From Kiritimatiellia bacterium (GTDB lineage: Bacteria; Verrucomicrobiota; Kiritimatiellia; B70-G9), in the NCBI GenBank assembly GCA_012961745.1, contig DTYT01000016.1:1-14553 (forward strand): DNA of 14,553 nucleotides. Direction: 5' to 3'. This document shows, piece by piece, positions 1-7,587 of the stretch. How positions within the stretch are numbered: the first letter of the stretch is position 1; every line of letters starts with the position of its first letter. The position numbers and the translations under genes were made by a program. The notes beneath the pieces were generated by a model. That model was not told where the DNA came from. It did not search any database and saw only the letters and a program-made list of their open reading frames with translations.

Positions 1-393
1 AAGAGCCCCGCCCCCCAGGGGAGCCTCCACGCCAACGTGCGCGTCTACACCGATTCGGCAAAATACCCGACCATTGACCTGCCCGTCTGGGCCCAAGTGA
101 CCAGTGCTCTCGTCACTGCGCCCCGGGAGCTAGTGGTGCCTGCCCGGGGACCCTCTCTCACCCGTTACATCGTGGTGCGGGAAACCGGGGGACGCGCTTT
201 CCGCGTCACCAAGGTAAGTGTTCCTCAACCGGACATCAGCATCACCACCAACAACTTCCCCGGGGGCGGTTACCGGGTGACCCTTTCCAATATCCAACCC
301 GCCCCGGAACTGCGGGACACCGAGGTGGTCATTGAGACCGACCACCCCCAGATGCCCCGCGTAACCGTGCCGTTCCGTGTGCTCAGCCTGTGA
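1..393 (+). CDS. DUF1573 domain protein, C-terminal part (5' end outside the window)
   Basis: The reading frame is open from base 1 (K-S-P-A-P-Q-G-S-L-H-A-N) and ends at TGA 391-393, so the gene starts upstream of the window. The GTG at 37 is internal to the reading frame and is not taken as the start. The visible 130 residues are beta-rich. The stretch G-S-L-H-A-N-V-R-V-Y-T-D followed by a short run ending I-D-L-P-V resembles the end of a DUF1573 (Ig/ASH-like) domain, which usually reads 'G.f...i.v.tnd...p...l.v.g.v'. A second beta-sandwich-like unit follows (E-V-V-I-E-T-D-H-P then V-T-V-P-F-R-V). Such proteins are usually exported; the signal peptide would lie outside the window. The stop overlaps the ATG of the rhodanese gene (TGATG), which implies translational coupling. 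The family call rests on pattern memory. No catalytic residues are visible and the function is unknown. Confidence 0.75.
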   Translation, partial: KSPAPQGSLHANVRVYTDSAKYPTIDLPVWAQVTSALVTAPRELVVPARGPSLTRYIVVRETGGRAFRVTKVSVPQPDISITTNNFPGGGYRVTLSNIQPAPELRDTEVVIETDHPQMPRVTVPFRVLSL

Positions 394-905
394 TGGCCTC
401 GCTTTCAATATTCCGGTGGTTCCCGGCTGTATGGTTTCGGTCCCGGGCATTGATAGGGCACCCCTCGGCGATCCTGACCGCGGCCGCGCTTCTGGCACTC
501 ATTGCCAACCACTTGTCGCCAAGAGGCATCCCCTGGCTCAAGGATTGGTCGCACTACGTGGAGAAGCAGGCCCTCCAGGAAGGAATCACCGTGATCGGAT
601 GGCATCGGATGAGGGAACTGTTGGACCGCGGAACGGCCGTCGTGTTCGACGCCCGGGCGTTGCCGGACTACGACCGCGGGCACATCCCGGGCGCCCTCCC
701 GTTCCCCGAGGAAAACCGGGAGAGATTTCTTGAGCAGTACAGCGCCCTGCTGCATCAAGGAACCCTCCTGGTGGCGTATTGCTCCGGCGACGAATGCGAT
801 GACTCCCTCCAACTGCTCCGATTTCTGCAATCCGCAGGCTGCACCAATCTGGCCCTGTATGCAGGAGGTTGGGAGGAATGGCGGTCACTGCAAAGGGAAA
901 GGTGA
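393..905 (+). CDS. membrane-anchored rhodanese-like domain protein
   Basis: This 170-residue protein has a basic N-terminus (R8, R16, R18), one hydrophobic segment at about residues 24-38, and a rhodanese domain from about residue 65 to the end. Domain landmarks are VVFDARALPDYDRGHIPGA at 83-101 and the active-site loop C-S-G-D-E-C at 130-135, with Cys130 as the expected persulfide carrier. A closing GGWEEW at 158-163 also fits. The charge pattern suggests N-in, with the rhodanese domain outside the cytoplasm. The ATG at 393 overlaps the preceding stop by one base. A GTG at 390 in the same frame would add one residue. Rhodaneses transfer sulfane sulfur or act as redox and thiol sensors; which applies here cannot be read from the sequence. 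Its place between DUF1573 and MauE genes points to a thiol-redox role. Confidence 0.88.
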   Translation: MASLSIFRWFPAVWFRSRALIGHPSAILTAAALLALIANHLSPRGIPWLKDWSHYVEKQALQEGITVIGWHRMRELLDRGTAVVFDARALPDYDRGHIPGALPFPEENRERFLEQYSALLHQGTLLVAYCSGDECDDSLQLLRFLQSAGCTNLALYAGGWEEWRSLQRER

Positions 906-1324
906 TCCAGGCGGGAAGGCGGTTGCAGCGGTCCTGCGCGATCGTACTCGGCGCAGTGTTCATCGCCGCGTCCATCTCCAAGATCCTGCATCCGGCCGCG
1001 TTCGCGCGGGCGGTCTTCCGCTATCACCTGTTGCCGGATCTCTTCATCAATCCGCTGGCCATCTACCTGCCCTGGCTCGAACTCACCTGTGGTGTGCTGA
1101 TCGCCTTCCGGTCCCGCTGGCGGCCAGCCGCGGCACTGCTCATCACCGGTATGCTGGCGGTATTTACGGCAGCCATCGCCATCAACCTTGTCCGTGGGCT
1201 GGACATATCCTGCGGGTGCTTTTCGGTTGACCCCCGGCACGGACGTATCGGATTGTTGAGTATCGCTCGTAATCTGGTTCTGCTGCTGATGAGCGTCACG
1301 GTCTACCTGACCGGAAGAGAATAG
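878..1324 (+). CDS. MauE/DoxX-type redox-associated membrane protein
   Basis: A 148-residue protein with four predicted membrane helices at about residues 20-36, 57-77, 85-104 and 125-144. The first helix carries the family pattern L-G-A-V-F-I-A-A-S-I-S-K-I-L-H-P followed by A-F-A-R-A-V. The second has L-P-W-L-E-L-T-C-G-V-L. A C-G-C motif at 112-114, in S-C-G-C-F-S, matches the 'CGCF' typical of MauE-like proteins, which supply electrons or help disulfide formation in exported proteins. The chosen ATG at 878 has AGGAGG at 863-868, a good spacing of nine bases. It overlaps the end of the rhodanese gene by 28 bases. An in-frame GTG at 902 would give a GTGA stop-start overlap, and a TTG at 869 is also open. 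The overlap implies co-expression with the rhodanese gene. The specific substrate is unknown. Confidence 0.85.
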   Translation: MAVTAKGKVIQAGRRLQRSCAIVLGAVFIAASISKILHPAAFARAVFRYHLLPDLFINPLAIYLPWLELTCGVLIAFRSRWRPAAALLITGMLAVFTAAIAINLVRGLDISCGCFSVDPRHGRIGLLSIARNLVLLLMSVTVYLTGRE

Positions 1325-1332
1325 ACAGCCGC

Positions 1333-2304
1333 ATGCGGGCTTCGGGCAGACAAGTTTTCACGCTCGGCATGGGCGTAACCGCGCTCCTCTTCCTCGGCTG
1401 CCAGGCGGCGGCCCGCGACCGCTCCGACGTCGTGACCTTGCAGGATCTCCTCGCGCGGATGAAGGACCCGCGCAGCTTCTTTCTGCAGGTGCTGCCCGAC
1501 GAATCCGGCGGGGTCGTAGTGGGCGGCAACCGGTTGCACCCCAACGAGATCGCACGGCTGCGCTTCATCAGCAGCAAGCGCACACGGGCTCCGGTGGTCG
1601 CCGTCTCCGGAATCAAGACCAAGCCGGTGACCGCACTGATTGATCCCGCTAGTACCTGGTCGTGGATGACGCTTCCCACCGCGCTCGAACTCCAGGCCAC
1701 GCCCTTGAGCGGCATACCCTTCCAGTCTCCCGGTCACGTGTTCGATCCGGCTATAAGTGGTGTGGTCTGCCGGGTCAGTACCCTTCTGATGGACGCACTC
1801 TCCGTGGAATCGGCCTTGGTTCTCGCCACCACAACCCCATCCTTGGGAAGCCTGGAACGCGGCTGCCGACCCGCCCCGGATATGGTGATCGGCGCAATCC
1901 TGCTGGCCCGCCTCCGGTCGCTGGTGTTCGATTTCCGCGGGATGAAGTTTATGGCCGCCAGCACCTTTCCGTACCGGCCGGATCCCGCGAAGCTGGTCGG
2001 CAGCGGGGCTTTCCGCTGGGCGGGGAATTTGCCCCTGGTGGAAGCCCGCGTGAACGGTATTCCGCGTGAGCTGGTGTTCGATCCGGCGGGAGACTACGAG
2101 CTGCTTTTGCCCGAGCTGCGCGAACCGGCAACGGTGAGACAGTTGACGATCGGGGACCTGGTGTTGCGGTCGGTGGAAGCGATCCCCCGCCCCGATCCAC
2201 CGCCGGGTGCGTCATCCTACGGAAGACTCGGGCGGCGGTGTTTCGATGACCTGCGGGTGATCGTGGTCAACCCGCCGGGCCGCATCTATTTCGAGCATCC
2301 CTGA
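1333..2304 (+). CDS. putative lipoprotein with two degenerate retropepsin-like domains
   Basis: A 323-residue protein. The N-terminus has basic residues, a hydrophobic run (V-T-A-L-L-F-L-G) and Cys23 in L-F-L-G-C, a non-standard lipobox, so it is probably an exported lipoprotein. After a linker come two units with the single-domain aspartic protease layout. In unit 1 the catalytic-loop position reads V-T-A-L-I-D-P-A-S-T at 99-108 and the closing part G-A-I-L-L-A-R-L-R-S-L-V-F-D-F at 187-201. In unit 2 they read E-L-V-F-D-P-A-G at 246-253 and L-G-R-R-C-F-D-D-L-R-V-I-V at 299-311. The family normally has D-T/S-G; here both copies have Asp (104 and 250) followed by Pro-Ala, so catalysis is doubtful. 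The gene starts eight bases after the MauE stop and is probably in the same operon. The ATG at 1369 would remove the basic N-terminus. The fold call is inference from motifs; the function is unknown. Confidence 0.7.
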   Translation: MRASGRQVFTLGMGVTALLFLGCQAAARDRSDVVTLQDLLARMKDPRSFFLQVLPDESGGVVVGGNRLHPNEIARLRFISSKRTRAPVVAVSGIKTKPVTALIDPASTWSWMTLPTALELQATPLSGIPFQSPGHVFDPAISGVVCRVSTLLMDALSVESALVLATTTPSLGSLERGCRPAPDMVIGAILLARLRSLVFDFRGMKFMAASTFPYRPDPAKLVGSGAFRWAGNLPLVEARVNGIPRELVFDPAGDYELLLPELREPATVRQLTIGDLVLRSVEAIPRPDPPPGASSYGRLGRRCFDDLRVIVVNPPGRIYFEHP

Positions 2305-2311
2305 AGTGTCC

Positions 2312-2324
2312 TCCCCGTCGGGGA
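2312..2324. terminator. short hairpin between convergent genes
   Basis: TCCCC-GTC-GGGGA forms a five-base-pair stem with a three-base loop in the 21-base gap between the converging ends of the retropepsin-like gene and the Na/Pi transporter gene. CTGA at 2301-2304 and TCAG at 2326-2329 could extend the fold. There is no T-tract on either side, so it would be a weak intrinsic terminator at best. Position is the main support. Confidence 0.3.
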
Positions 2325-2325
2325 C

Positions 2326-4068
2326 TCAGAGGTAATCTTCACGCTGCAGCCGGTCAAGGAAATCATCCGGCTTCACCAGCGGTGGAGGTGTGTAAGGTGG
2401 CGCCTCTGCGGCCATCTTGTCCAGCTTCTCCCGCTTGATCCAGAAGACAGGCTCCTGTTCGGCCAGTGCAATCGCCTTGGCATGGCGGACCACGCGGTCC
2501 AGCTCCCCTACCAGGGCGGTGAAATAGATTCCGCTCAAGGGAGTGACTTCCTTTCCCGCCAGCCGTCCGGTAACCGTCATCCTGGCGGCGATGCTGGCTT
2601 TCATATACAGCTCTCTTTCCTCCAGTATCCGGCGGGCCATCTCCTGAAAGTCGGCGCGGCCCGGGTCGAGGGACCTTATGACCAGACGGCAAACCACGAC
2701 CGCTTGCTCGTACAATTCGAATACCTGGTCGAGACTTTTCCGATCGAAGGCGGCCAGCGGCCGGCGTTTCTGATCGATGAGAATAGCCGCCACCGACTTT
2801 ACGTGATCGCCGATCCGCTCGACGTCGTCAACGCACCGGGACAGGTGCTGCACCAGGATTGCCTGGCGGCGGGAAAGCTTCCTCCCCGTCACCCGGGTAA
2901 GGTAGTCCCGCAGCAGTGCCTTGACCTCGTTGACGATCTGCTCATTGGCTTCTATCACCCGGACCGACCGGCGGTTGATACGGAAAAACAGCTCGGCACA
3001 GAGCGCGAAACTGCGCATGCATACCTTCATCACCCGCTGCAGTTCGCGCAGGACCGCACAGACTGCCTTTTCCGGGTAGGGGATCAACTCCTCCTCCAGG
3101 TAGGAAGGTTCCGGCGGGGCGCGGCGGCTGGGCACCGCGAGCGTGACCAGGCGGGCAAAATGACGATGGAACGGCAAGACCATCGCGGAAGCCACCACCA
3201 TCACGATGGTATGCAAGTTGGCGGTCTGGTGGGTCAGGTCACGCGAGGTAAGGGGGATGAGACGTAACAGCAGCGGCGAAGCGATGATGGCCATGGTTAC
3301 GTTGAAGAGATTGAAGAACAGGTGGGCCACTGCCGCGCGCCGGGCCTCGATATGGGTGCCGATACTTCCCAACAGCGCGGTCGCGCAGGTGCCGATATGA
3401 GCCCCCAGCACCAGGGGGTACACTTGAGAAAGACGGGTGAACACGCCGGCCTGGATCAGCGCGAAGCACATCCCGATGGTCGCTCCGCTGCTCTGAATGA
3501 TTCCGGTCACCGTAAGGCTCACCACCACCCCGAGAAGCATCCCCGGTAGCGTGGACCCGTCCACCCGGGAAAGCAGGGGAGTCAATGCCTCCCGGTGCGG
3601 CTTCACCGCCCCACTCATCACGTTCATACCCAGAAACAGGAAGCCGAACCCGATCAGGGCCCGGCCCAGATGGCGCAGCCGCCCCCGGCAGACCAGCTTC
3701 ATCAGGAAACCCGAGGCGATGGCGAAATAGCAATACTTGCCCAGCTTGAAGGAAATCATCTGCATGGAAAGGGAAGTGCCGATATTGGCGCCCAGAATCG
3801 GAGGTATCGACTCCACCAGACTCATCAGGCCGGCGTTGATGAAGCCGACGATCATCACCGTCGTGGCACTGCTCTGGATCAGGAAGCCGATAAAGGTTCC
3901 CAGGCCGATACCCAGCAGGGGGTTGTCCGTAGCCTTCGCCAGGATGGTCCGCAACCGCCGCCCCGCCACCCGCCGCAGGCCCTCGCTCATGATGTTCATC
4001 CCGAATATGAACAGGGCCAGTCCACCCAGGACTTCGAAGATCAGCAGTATTATGTCACCCGCATTCAT
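2326..4068 (-). CDS. Na/Pi-cotransporter family protein with C-terminal PhoU domain
   Basis: A 580-residue inner-membrane protein. The N-terminal half (about 1-315) has the inverted repeat of the NptA/Na-Pi cotransporter family. The first repeat has F-L-I-Q-S-S-A-T-T at 62-70 and L-G-A-N-I-G-T-S at 92-99. The second has I-I-Q-S-S-G-A-T at 190-197 and L-G-A-H-I-G-T-C at 221-228. The QSS motifs are the known substrate and sodium site. The C-terminal half (about 330-545) is a PhoU-like helical domain with V-E-R-I-G-D-H at 416-422. The expected role is sodium-driven phosphate uptake, or export, with PhoU-type control. The start is ATG 4068, 13 bases after the upstream paralogue's stop. The open frame reaches back to a TTG at 4098, but M-N-A-G-D aligns with the paralogue's M-S-A-G-D. 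The two genes are clearly co-transcribed. The direction of transport cannot be read from sequence. Confidence 0.92.
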   Translation of the reverse strand: MNAGDIILLIFEVLGGLALFIFGMNIMSEGLRRVAGRRLRTILAKATDNPLLGIGLGTFIGFLIQSSATTVMIVGFINAGLMSLVESIPPILGANIGTSLSMQMISFKLGKYCYFAIASGFLMKLVCRGRLRHLGRALIGFGFLFLGMNVMSGAVKPHREALTPLLSRVDGSTLPGMLLGVVVSLTVTGIIQSSGATIGMCFALIQAGVFTRLSQVYPLVLGAHIGTCATALLGSIGTHIEARRAAVAHLFFNLFNVTMAIIASPLLLRLIPLTSRDLTHQTANLHTIVMVVASAMVLPFHRHFARLVTLAVPSRRAPPEPSYLEEELIPYPEKAVCAVLRELQRVMKVCMRSFALCAELFFRINRRSVRVIEANEQIVNEVKALLRDYLTRVTGRKLSRRQAILVQHLSRCVDDVERIGDHVKSVAAILIDQKRRPLAAFDRKSLDQVFELYEQAVVVCRLVIRSLDPGRADFQEMARRILEERELYMKASIAARMTVTGRLAGKEVTPLSGIYFTALVGELDRVVRHAKAIALAEQEPVFWIKREKLDKMAAEAPPYTPPPLVKPDDFLDRLQREDYL

Positions 4069-4081
4069 CCGGTTCCGGCGG

Positions 4082-5806
4082 TCATAGGTATTCCTCAAGC
4101 TGCAAGCGGCGGAGATAATCCTCCGCCTGGACCAATTCTCGCACCTTGACCATCGGCAACGGTTCCGAAACCCGCGCCAGCTTGGATTCCTTTATCCAGA
4201 ACTGCGGCTGCTGCTCGGCCAGAGCGATAACCTTGGCGTGCTTCACCAGCCGGTCAAAGGCGGACAGATACGCCGAAAGATAGATCCCCGCGCAGGGCGG
4301 AAAACGCCCCGAAACCAGTCGCTCGGTGAACTCCCGTTTGGCCCGCGCACTCCTTTTCATGTACGCATCCCGCGCTTCCAGGATCCTGCGGGCCGCCTCC
4401 TGATGATCCTTCAACTCCGGCCCGAGGGACTCCACTACCCGGTCCACCACATCCCGCGCGGCCACGTAAACCCGGTACAGGATCGCGAACGTCTCCTCGT
4501 CCACGATGGATTCCGGCTTGCGGAAGCGAATCAGAGAAATCTCGCTGATGTGCGCCACGTGATCACCGATCCGTTCCAAATCCACCATGCAGCGGTTCAG
4601 ATGCTGCACCAGAACAGCCTGGCGCCGCGAAAGCTGCCGTAACGATATCTGGATGATGTAGTCCCGCATCGCATTCTTGATCTCGTCCACCGCCTCCTCG
4701 TTGAGCCGTACCCGGCGTACCTTGCGCGCATCCTCCTTCAGCATTATCTCCCCCGCCAGATGCATACTTTGACGACACATCACCGCCACCCGGTGCAGCT
4801 CCCGCAACACCGATTTCAGCGCTTCTTCCGCCCGGTTGATCAACTGATAGTCCAGGTGACTGCCCTCGGGAGCCTCCGCTCGGGGAGCGATCAGCCGGCG
4901 CAGCAGAAACGCAATCCGCCCTCCCAATACCAGGATCAGCAGCGCCCCTGCCGTCACACTTCCCAGATAGAGCCACGCCGCCGCTCGGCCCGCCTCGGCG
5001 GCCGCCGCGATCACCCAGCGACCACCGCCCGCCGCGGCCGCGGAAGAAATCAACGCCAGAATCACCGGGACCATGACGGCCCGGCGCGTCTCGACATCGG
5101 CGTCGCGCGCCTGGCTCAGAACAGGGCAACCCGCCCCCAGCCCCGCCCCGATTACGGCTGGAAGCACTGCACCGGTCCCCAGCACGCCGGCATGCCCCGC
5201 CCCGATCACCACCGCCAGCGGCGGGACGGCGCTACCGCTGCCCGCCGCCAACAGGAAAGCTGCCGCCAGGATGCCCGCCCGTCCCGGCCACCCGGAAGTC
5301 AGCGCACCGAACAGTCGGGATACCGTTTCGGCCTGCATGCCCAGCGACCGGGCCATGGTGTCGATTCCCAGGAAGAGTAGTCCGGCGGCCATCAGCCCGC
5401 CGCCGATCCGCCGCATCCGCCCGGCAGCCGCCATACGCATGGCGAATCCCACCGCGATCGCGATGAAAAAATACGCGCCCAGATTGCACGCAAGCACCAC
5501 CACCCCCACGGCACTGCCTACTGCAAGCCCGCACCACAGGGCCCCGGATCCCTCCAGGGCCACCAGGCGCGCATTGAGGAAGGATAGCAGCAGCAACCCC
5601 GAGATGCGTGACTGCATGAGAATCCCCCCCATCATCCCCAGAATGAACCTGCCCGCCGTCCGGGACCGGGTACGGATCGCCTGCTTGCGGAAATAGCTCC
5701 CCACCACCTCATGCATCTCGTCGGCGAACAACTCCAACGCGAAGAGGAAAAGGGCCAGCCCGCCAGTGAAACCGGCCAGCAGGAAAAACGTATCTCCAGC
5801 ACTCAT
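4082..5806 (-). CDS. Na/Pi-cotransporter-PhoU paralogue with lost transport motifs
   Basis: This 574-residue tandem paralogue of the following gene has the same architecture and the same ends (M-S-A-G-D at the start, L-E-E-Y-L at the finish). The membrane half keeps helix spacing, but the signature sites are altered. QSSATT is Q-S-R-I-S-G at 65-70, and GANIGTS is G-L-A-V-G-S-A at 93-99. The second QSSGA is about G-S-A-V-P at 191-195. The second GAHIGTC is G-A-G-L-G-A-G at 220-226. The membrane half is unusually rich in Ala and Gly. The PhoU half is well kept (D-L-E-R-I-G-D-H at 409-416; E-Q-Q-P-Q-F-W-I-K-E at 531-540). It is probably no longer a phosphate transporter by itself; it may be a structural or regulatory partner, or have another substrate. 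ATG 5806 is chosen by alignment to the paralogue; ATG 5818, with AAGG directly before it, is an alternative. Confidence 0.88.
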   Translation of the reverse strand: MSAGDTFFLLAGFTGGLALFLFALELFADEMHEVVGSYFRKQAIRTRSRTAGRFILGMMGGILMQSRISGLLLLSFLNARLVALEGSGALWCGLAVGSAVGVVVLACNLGAYFFIAIAVGFAMRMAAAGRMRRIGGGLMAAGLLFLGIDTMARSLGMQAETVSRLFGALTSGWPGRAGILAAAFLLAAGSGSAVPPLAVVIGAGHAGVLGTGAVLPAVIGAGLGAGCPVLSQARDADVETRRAVMVPVILALISSAAAAGGGRWVIAAAAEAGRAAAWLYLGSVTAGALLILVLGGRIAFLLRRLIAPRAEAPEGSHLDYQLINRAEEALKSVLRELHRVAVMCRQSMHLAGEIMLKEDARKVRRVRLNEEAVDEIKNAMRDYIIQISLRQLSRRQAVLVQHLNRCMVDLERIGDHVAHISEISLIRFRKPESIVDEETFAILYRVYVAARDVVDRVVESLGPELKDHQEAARRILEARDAYMKRSARAKREFTERLVSGRFPPCAGIYLSAYLSAFDRLVKHAKVIALAEQQPQFWIKESKLARVSEPLPMVKVRELVQAEDYLRRLQLEEYL

Positions 5807-5849
5807 GCTCCCGGCCATCCTTCACGGCTTCCGCCGCAGTGCATGACTG

Positions 5850-5877
5850 ATTATCCTGTAGCCACCGCGACTGTACG
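5850..5877 (-). promoter_or_regulatory. candidate sigma70-type promoter for the Na/Pi-PhoU pair
   Basis: On the - strand a GATAAT -10 element (5855-5850; five of six consensus bases) lies 16 bases after CGTACA (5877-5872; three of six). Transcription would begin near 5843, about 37 bases before the chosen ATG at 5806. It sits just downstream of the terminator of the preceding sugar operon, which fits a new transcription unit. The -35 box is poor. Confidence 0.4.
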
Positions 5878-5879
5878 AG

Positions 5880-5941
5880 AAAAAAGCCGGCGGGCGGGAC
5901 CGGGGCAGCCGCCCCCGTGGGCGGCACGGCAGAACCCGCCG
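5880..5941 (-). terminator. rho-independent terminator of the sugar-uptake operon
   Basis: On the - strand, downstream of the glycosidase stop, a perfect seven-base-pair GC hairpin (GCCGCCC-ACGG-GGGCGGC, 5925-5908) lies inside a second seven-base-pair pairing, CGGCGGG (5941-5935) with CCCGCCG (5894-5888). This is followed by GC and six T residues (5885-5880). The T-tract on the - strand gives the direction. The branched shape is longer than a simple terminator, but every pairing is exact. Confidence 0.65.
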
Positions 5942-5970
5942 ATGATTCCCGCGGACCACCCGCGCCACCC

Positions 5971-7572
5971 CTAGAGCCTTACCGGCGGGCGGCCCCCCGC
6001 AAATTGGATCTCGCCCAGCCATGCGGCCACCGCCGCCCTTTGACTGGGAGCACTGTCGGAATACACGTTCAGGTAGGTGGGCAGGTTCCGCAACGATCGT
6101 AGATGATAGGGAGAGCCGAAGGAGGTGAACACCGCCGCCGGATGTTCGCGATAAAACGAATTCATGAACATCAGATTCCGAGGCCCTACACAACGAACCG
6201 TCATGCTGCACCAAGCGGCCTTGATGGCCAAGTTGACGAAAACCGCGTCGTAGCGCCGGGCCTTGTGGAAGAAATCGCAGTCCGCCGGGTTTCTCAGGTG
6301 GTCAACCTGGAAGCCGCGCCGCCGCAGTTCTTCCTCCACCACCGGCAATTTGCTATCGTCCAGAGACATGGTGACCGTGAGAATGCGCGAGCCGGAGCGA
6401 AGGCGGCGCAAGGGAAGTACACCTCGCTCGTTGCGCACACAATGAACCGACGCCCGGGCAACTTTTTCGGCGACCTCCTGCCAGCGGGCCCGGTCGGCCG
6501 CAGCCGGTTCGGACGCCCAGGACGCTCCACGGTGGAGTCCCAGCGCCGCCTTCAGCTGGAGGATCCTTCGCACCGAGGCCCGCAGCCGCCCCACCTTCAG
6601 GCGTCCGCTCCGGACGGCCCGCAGAAGAGTCTCGAAGTCTTCCGGCACGTGAGCCAGGAGCAGAAGGTCGCAACCGGCTTCCAGGATCGCCAGGGTGCGC
6701 TCCGGACGGCCCAGGCAGCCGGCCACGCCACCCATATTCATGTCATCGGAAGTGATCAACCCGCGGAAGCCCATCTCCTGCCGCAGAAGCCGGGTGGTGA
6801 TGCGTTGGCTGAGAGTCGCCGGGCAAGGGACGTCGCCGGTACAGTTTTCGGGGTCCCATGCCGGAAACGCAATATGGCCGATCATGATCGTGGCCACACC
6901 TTCACCGATCATGGCGGCGAAAACGCGTCCGTGAAGGCGCTTCCATTCCTCCAGCGAAAGGCGGTTTACCGAGGTGGCCACGTGCTGGTCCACGTCGTCC
7001 GTCCCATCTCCGGGAAAATGCTTTGCACAAGCGGCGAGGCCGTTGTCCTGGACCCCGTGGAGGAAGGCCGCCGCCAAGGGGATAACCCGATCCGGCTGGT
7101 CACCCCACGAGCGGGTGTTGGTTATCGGATTGTCCGGATTGAGGTTCAAATCCACGACCGGCGCAAACGTCCAGTTGATTCCGCAGGCCCGCGCAAAGCG
7201 GGCGGCGCATTCCCCGGCCGCGTAAGCCCATTCGGGGTTGCCGGCCGCGGCGATCGCCAAGGCATCCGGAAATTGGGGAGCATCGACAATGGATGCCGGC
7301 CCGCTTTCCAAATCGGAGGCCACCAGCAGCGGAATGCGGGCTGAGGTTTGCAGCCCGGCGATGCGGCGGCGATGATCGGCCAGGCTACCGTGCCAGGTGA
7401 AAATCCCCCCCACGGGAACCCGCGGCCAGGTTTCGCAGAGACGGTCCACCACGGCATCGTCGGAGCCGCCCCCCACACAGCAAACCTGGCCGCAGAGCTC
7501 TTCGAGAGAGAGACCCTCAAGGGTGGCTTCGACCCATTGGCGTGCTTCCGGATCGAGCTGGCGGCCGAGCAT
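5971..7572 (-). CDS. family 3 glycoside hydrolase (NagZ-like), cytoplasmic
   Basis: A 533-residue enzyme without a signal peptide. The N-terminal TIM barrel (about 1-350) holds A-S-D-L-E-S-G at 85-91 and N-W-T-F-A-P-V-V-D at 133-141. It also has C-A-K-H-F-P-G-D-G at 182-190 with D-Q-H at 195-197, and I-T-S-D-D-M-N-M-G-G at 273-282. Asp276 is the expected nucleophile, and the Asp195/His197 pair matches the NagZ-type acid/base dyad. NagZ itself usually reads PGHG, not PGDG, so this is a related subgroup and N-acetylglucosaminidase activity is not assured. Residues about 360-533 form a C-terminal GH3 alpha/beta domain, absent from short NagZ proteins. ATG 7572 has GGAAG at eight bases' distance and starts 15 bases after the permease stop. 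It is the last gene of the uptake operon and is expected to hydrolyse the imported glycoside in the cytoplasm. Confidence 0.9.
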   Translation of the reverse strand: MLGRQLDPEARQWVEATLEGLSLEELCGQVCCVGGGSDDAVVDRLCETWPRVPVGGIFTWHGSLADHRRRIAGLQTSARIPLLVASDLESGPASIVDAPQFPDALAIAAAGNPEWAYAAGECAARFARACGINWTFAPVVDLNLNPDNPITNTRSWGDQPDRVIPLAAAFLHGVQDNGLAACAKHFPGDGTDDVDQHVATSVNRLSLEEWKRLHGRVFAAMIGEGVATIMIGHIAFPAWDPENCTGDVPCPATLSQRITTRLLRQEMGFRGLITSDDMNMGGVAGCLGRPERTLAILEAGCDLLLLAHVPEDFETLLRAVRSGRLKVGRLRASVRRILQLKAALGLHRGASWASEPAAADRARWQEVAEKVARASVHCVRNERGVLPLRRLRSGSRILTVTMSLDDSKLPVVEEELRRRGFQVDHLRNPADCDFFHKARRYDAVFVNLAIKAAWCSMTVRCVGPRNLMFMNSFYREHPAAVFTSFGSPYHLRSLRNLPTYLNVYSDSAPSQRAAVAAWLGEIQFAGGRPPVRL

Positions 7573-7587
7573 GGTGGTGGCTTCCGA

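Noticed and set aside
6103..7344. A 413-codon + strand frame opposite the glycosidase
   Set aside because: The catalytic motifs of GH3 are on the - strand; the + strand product is motif-free.
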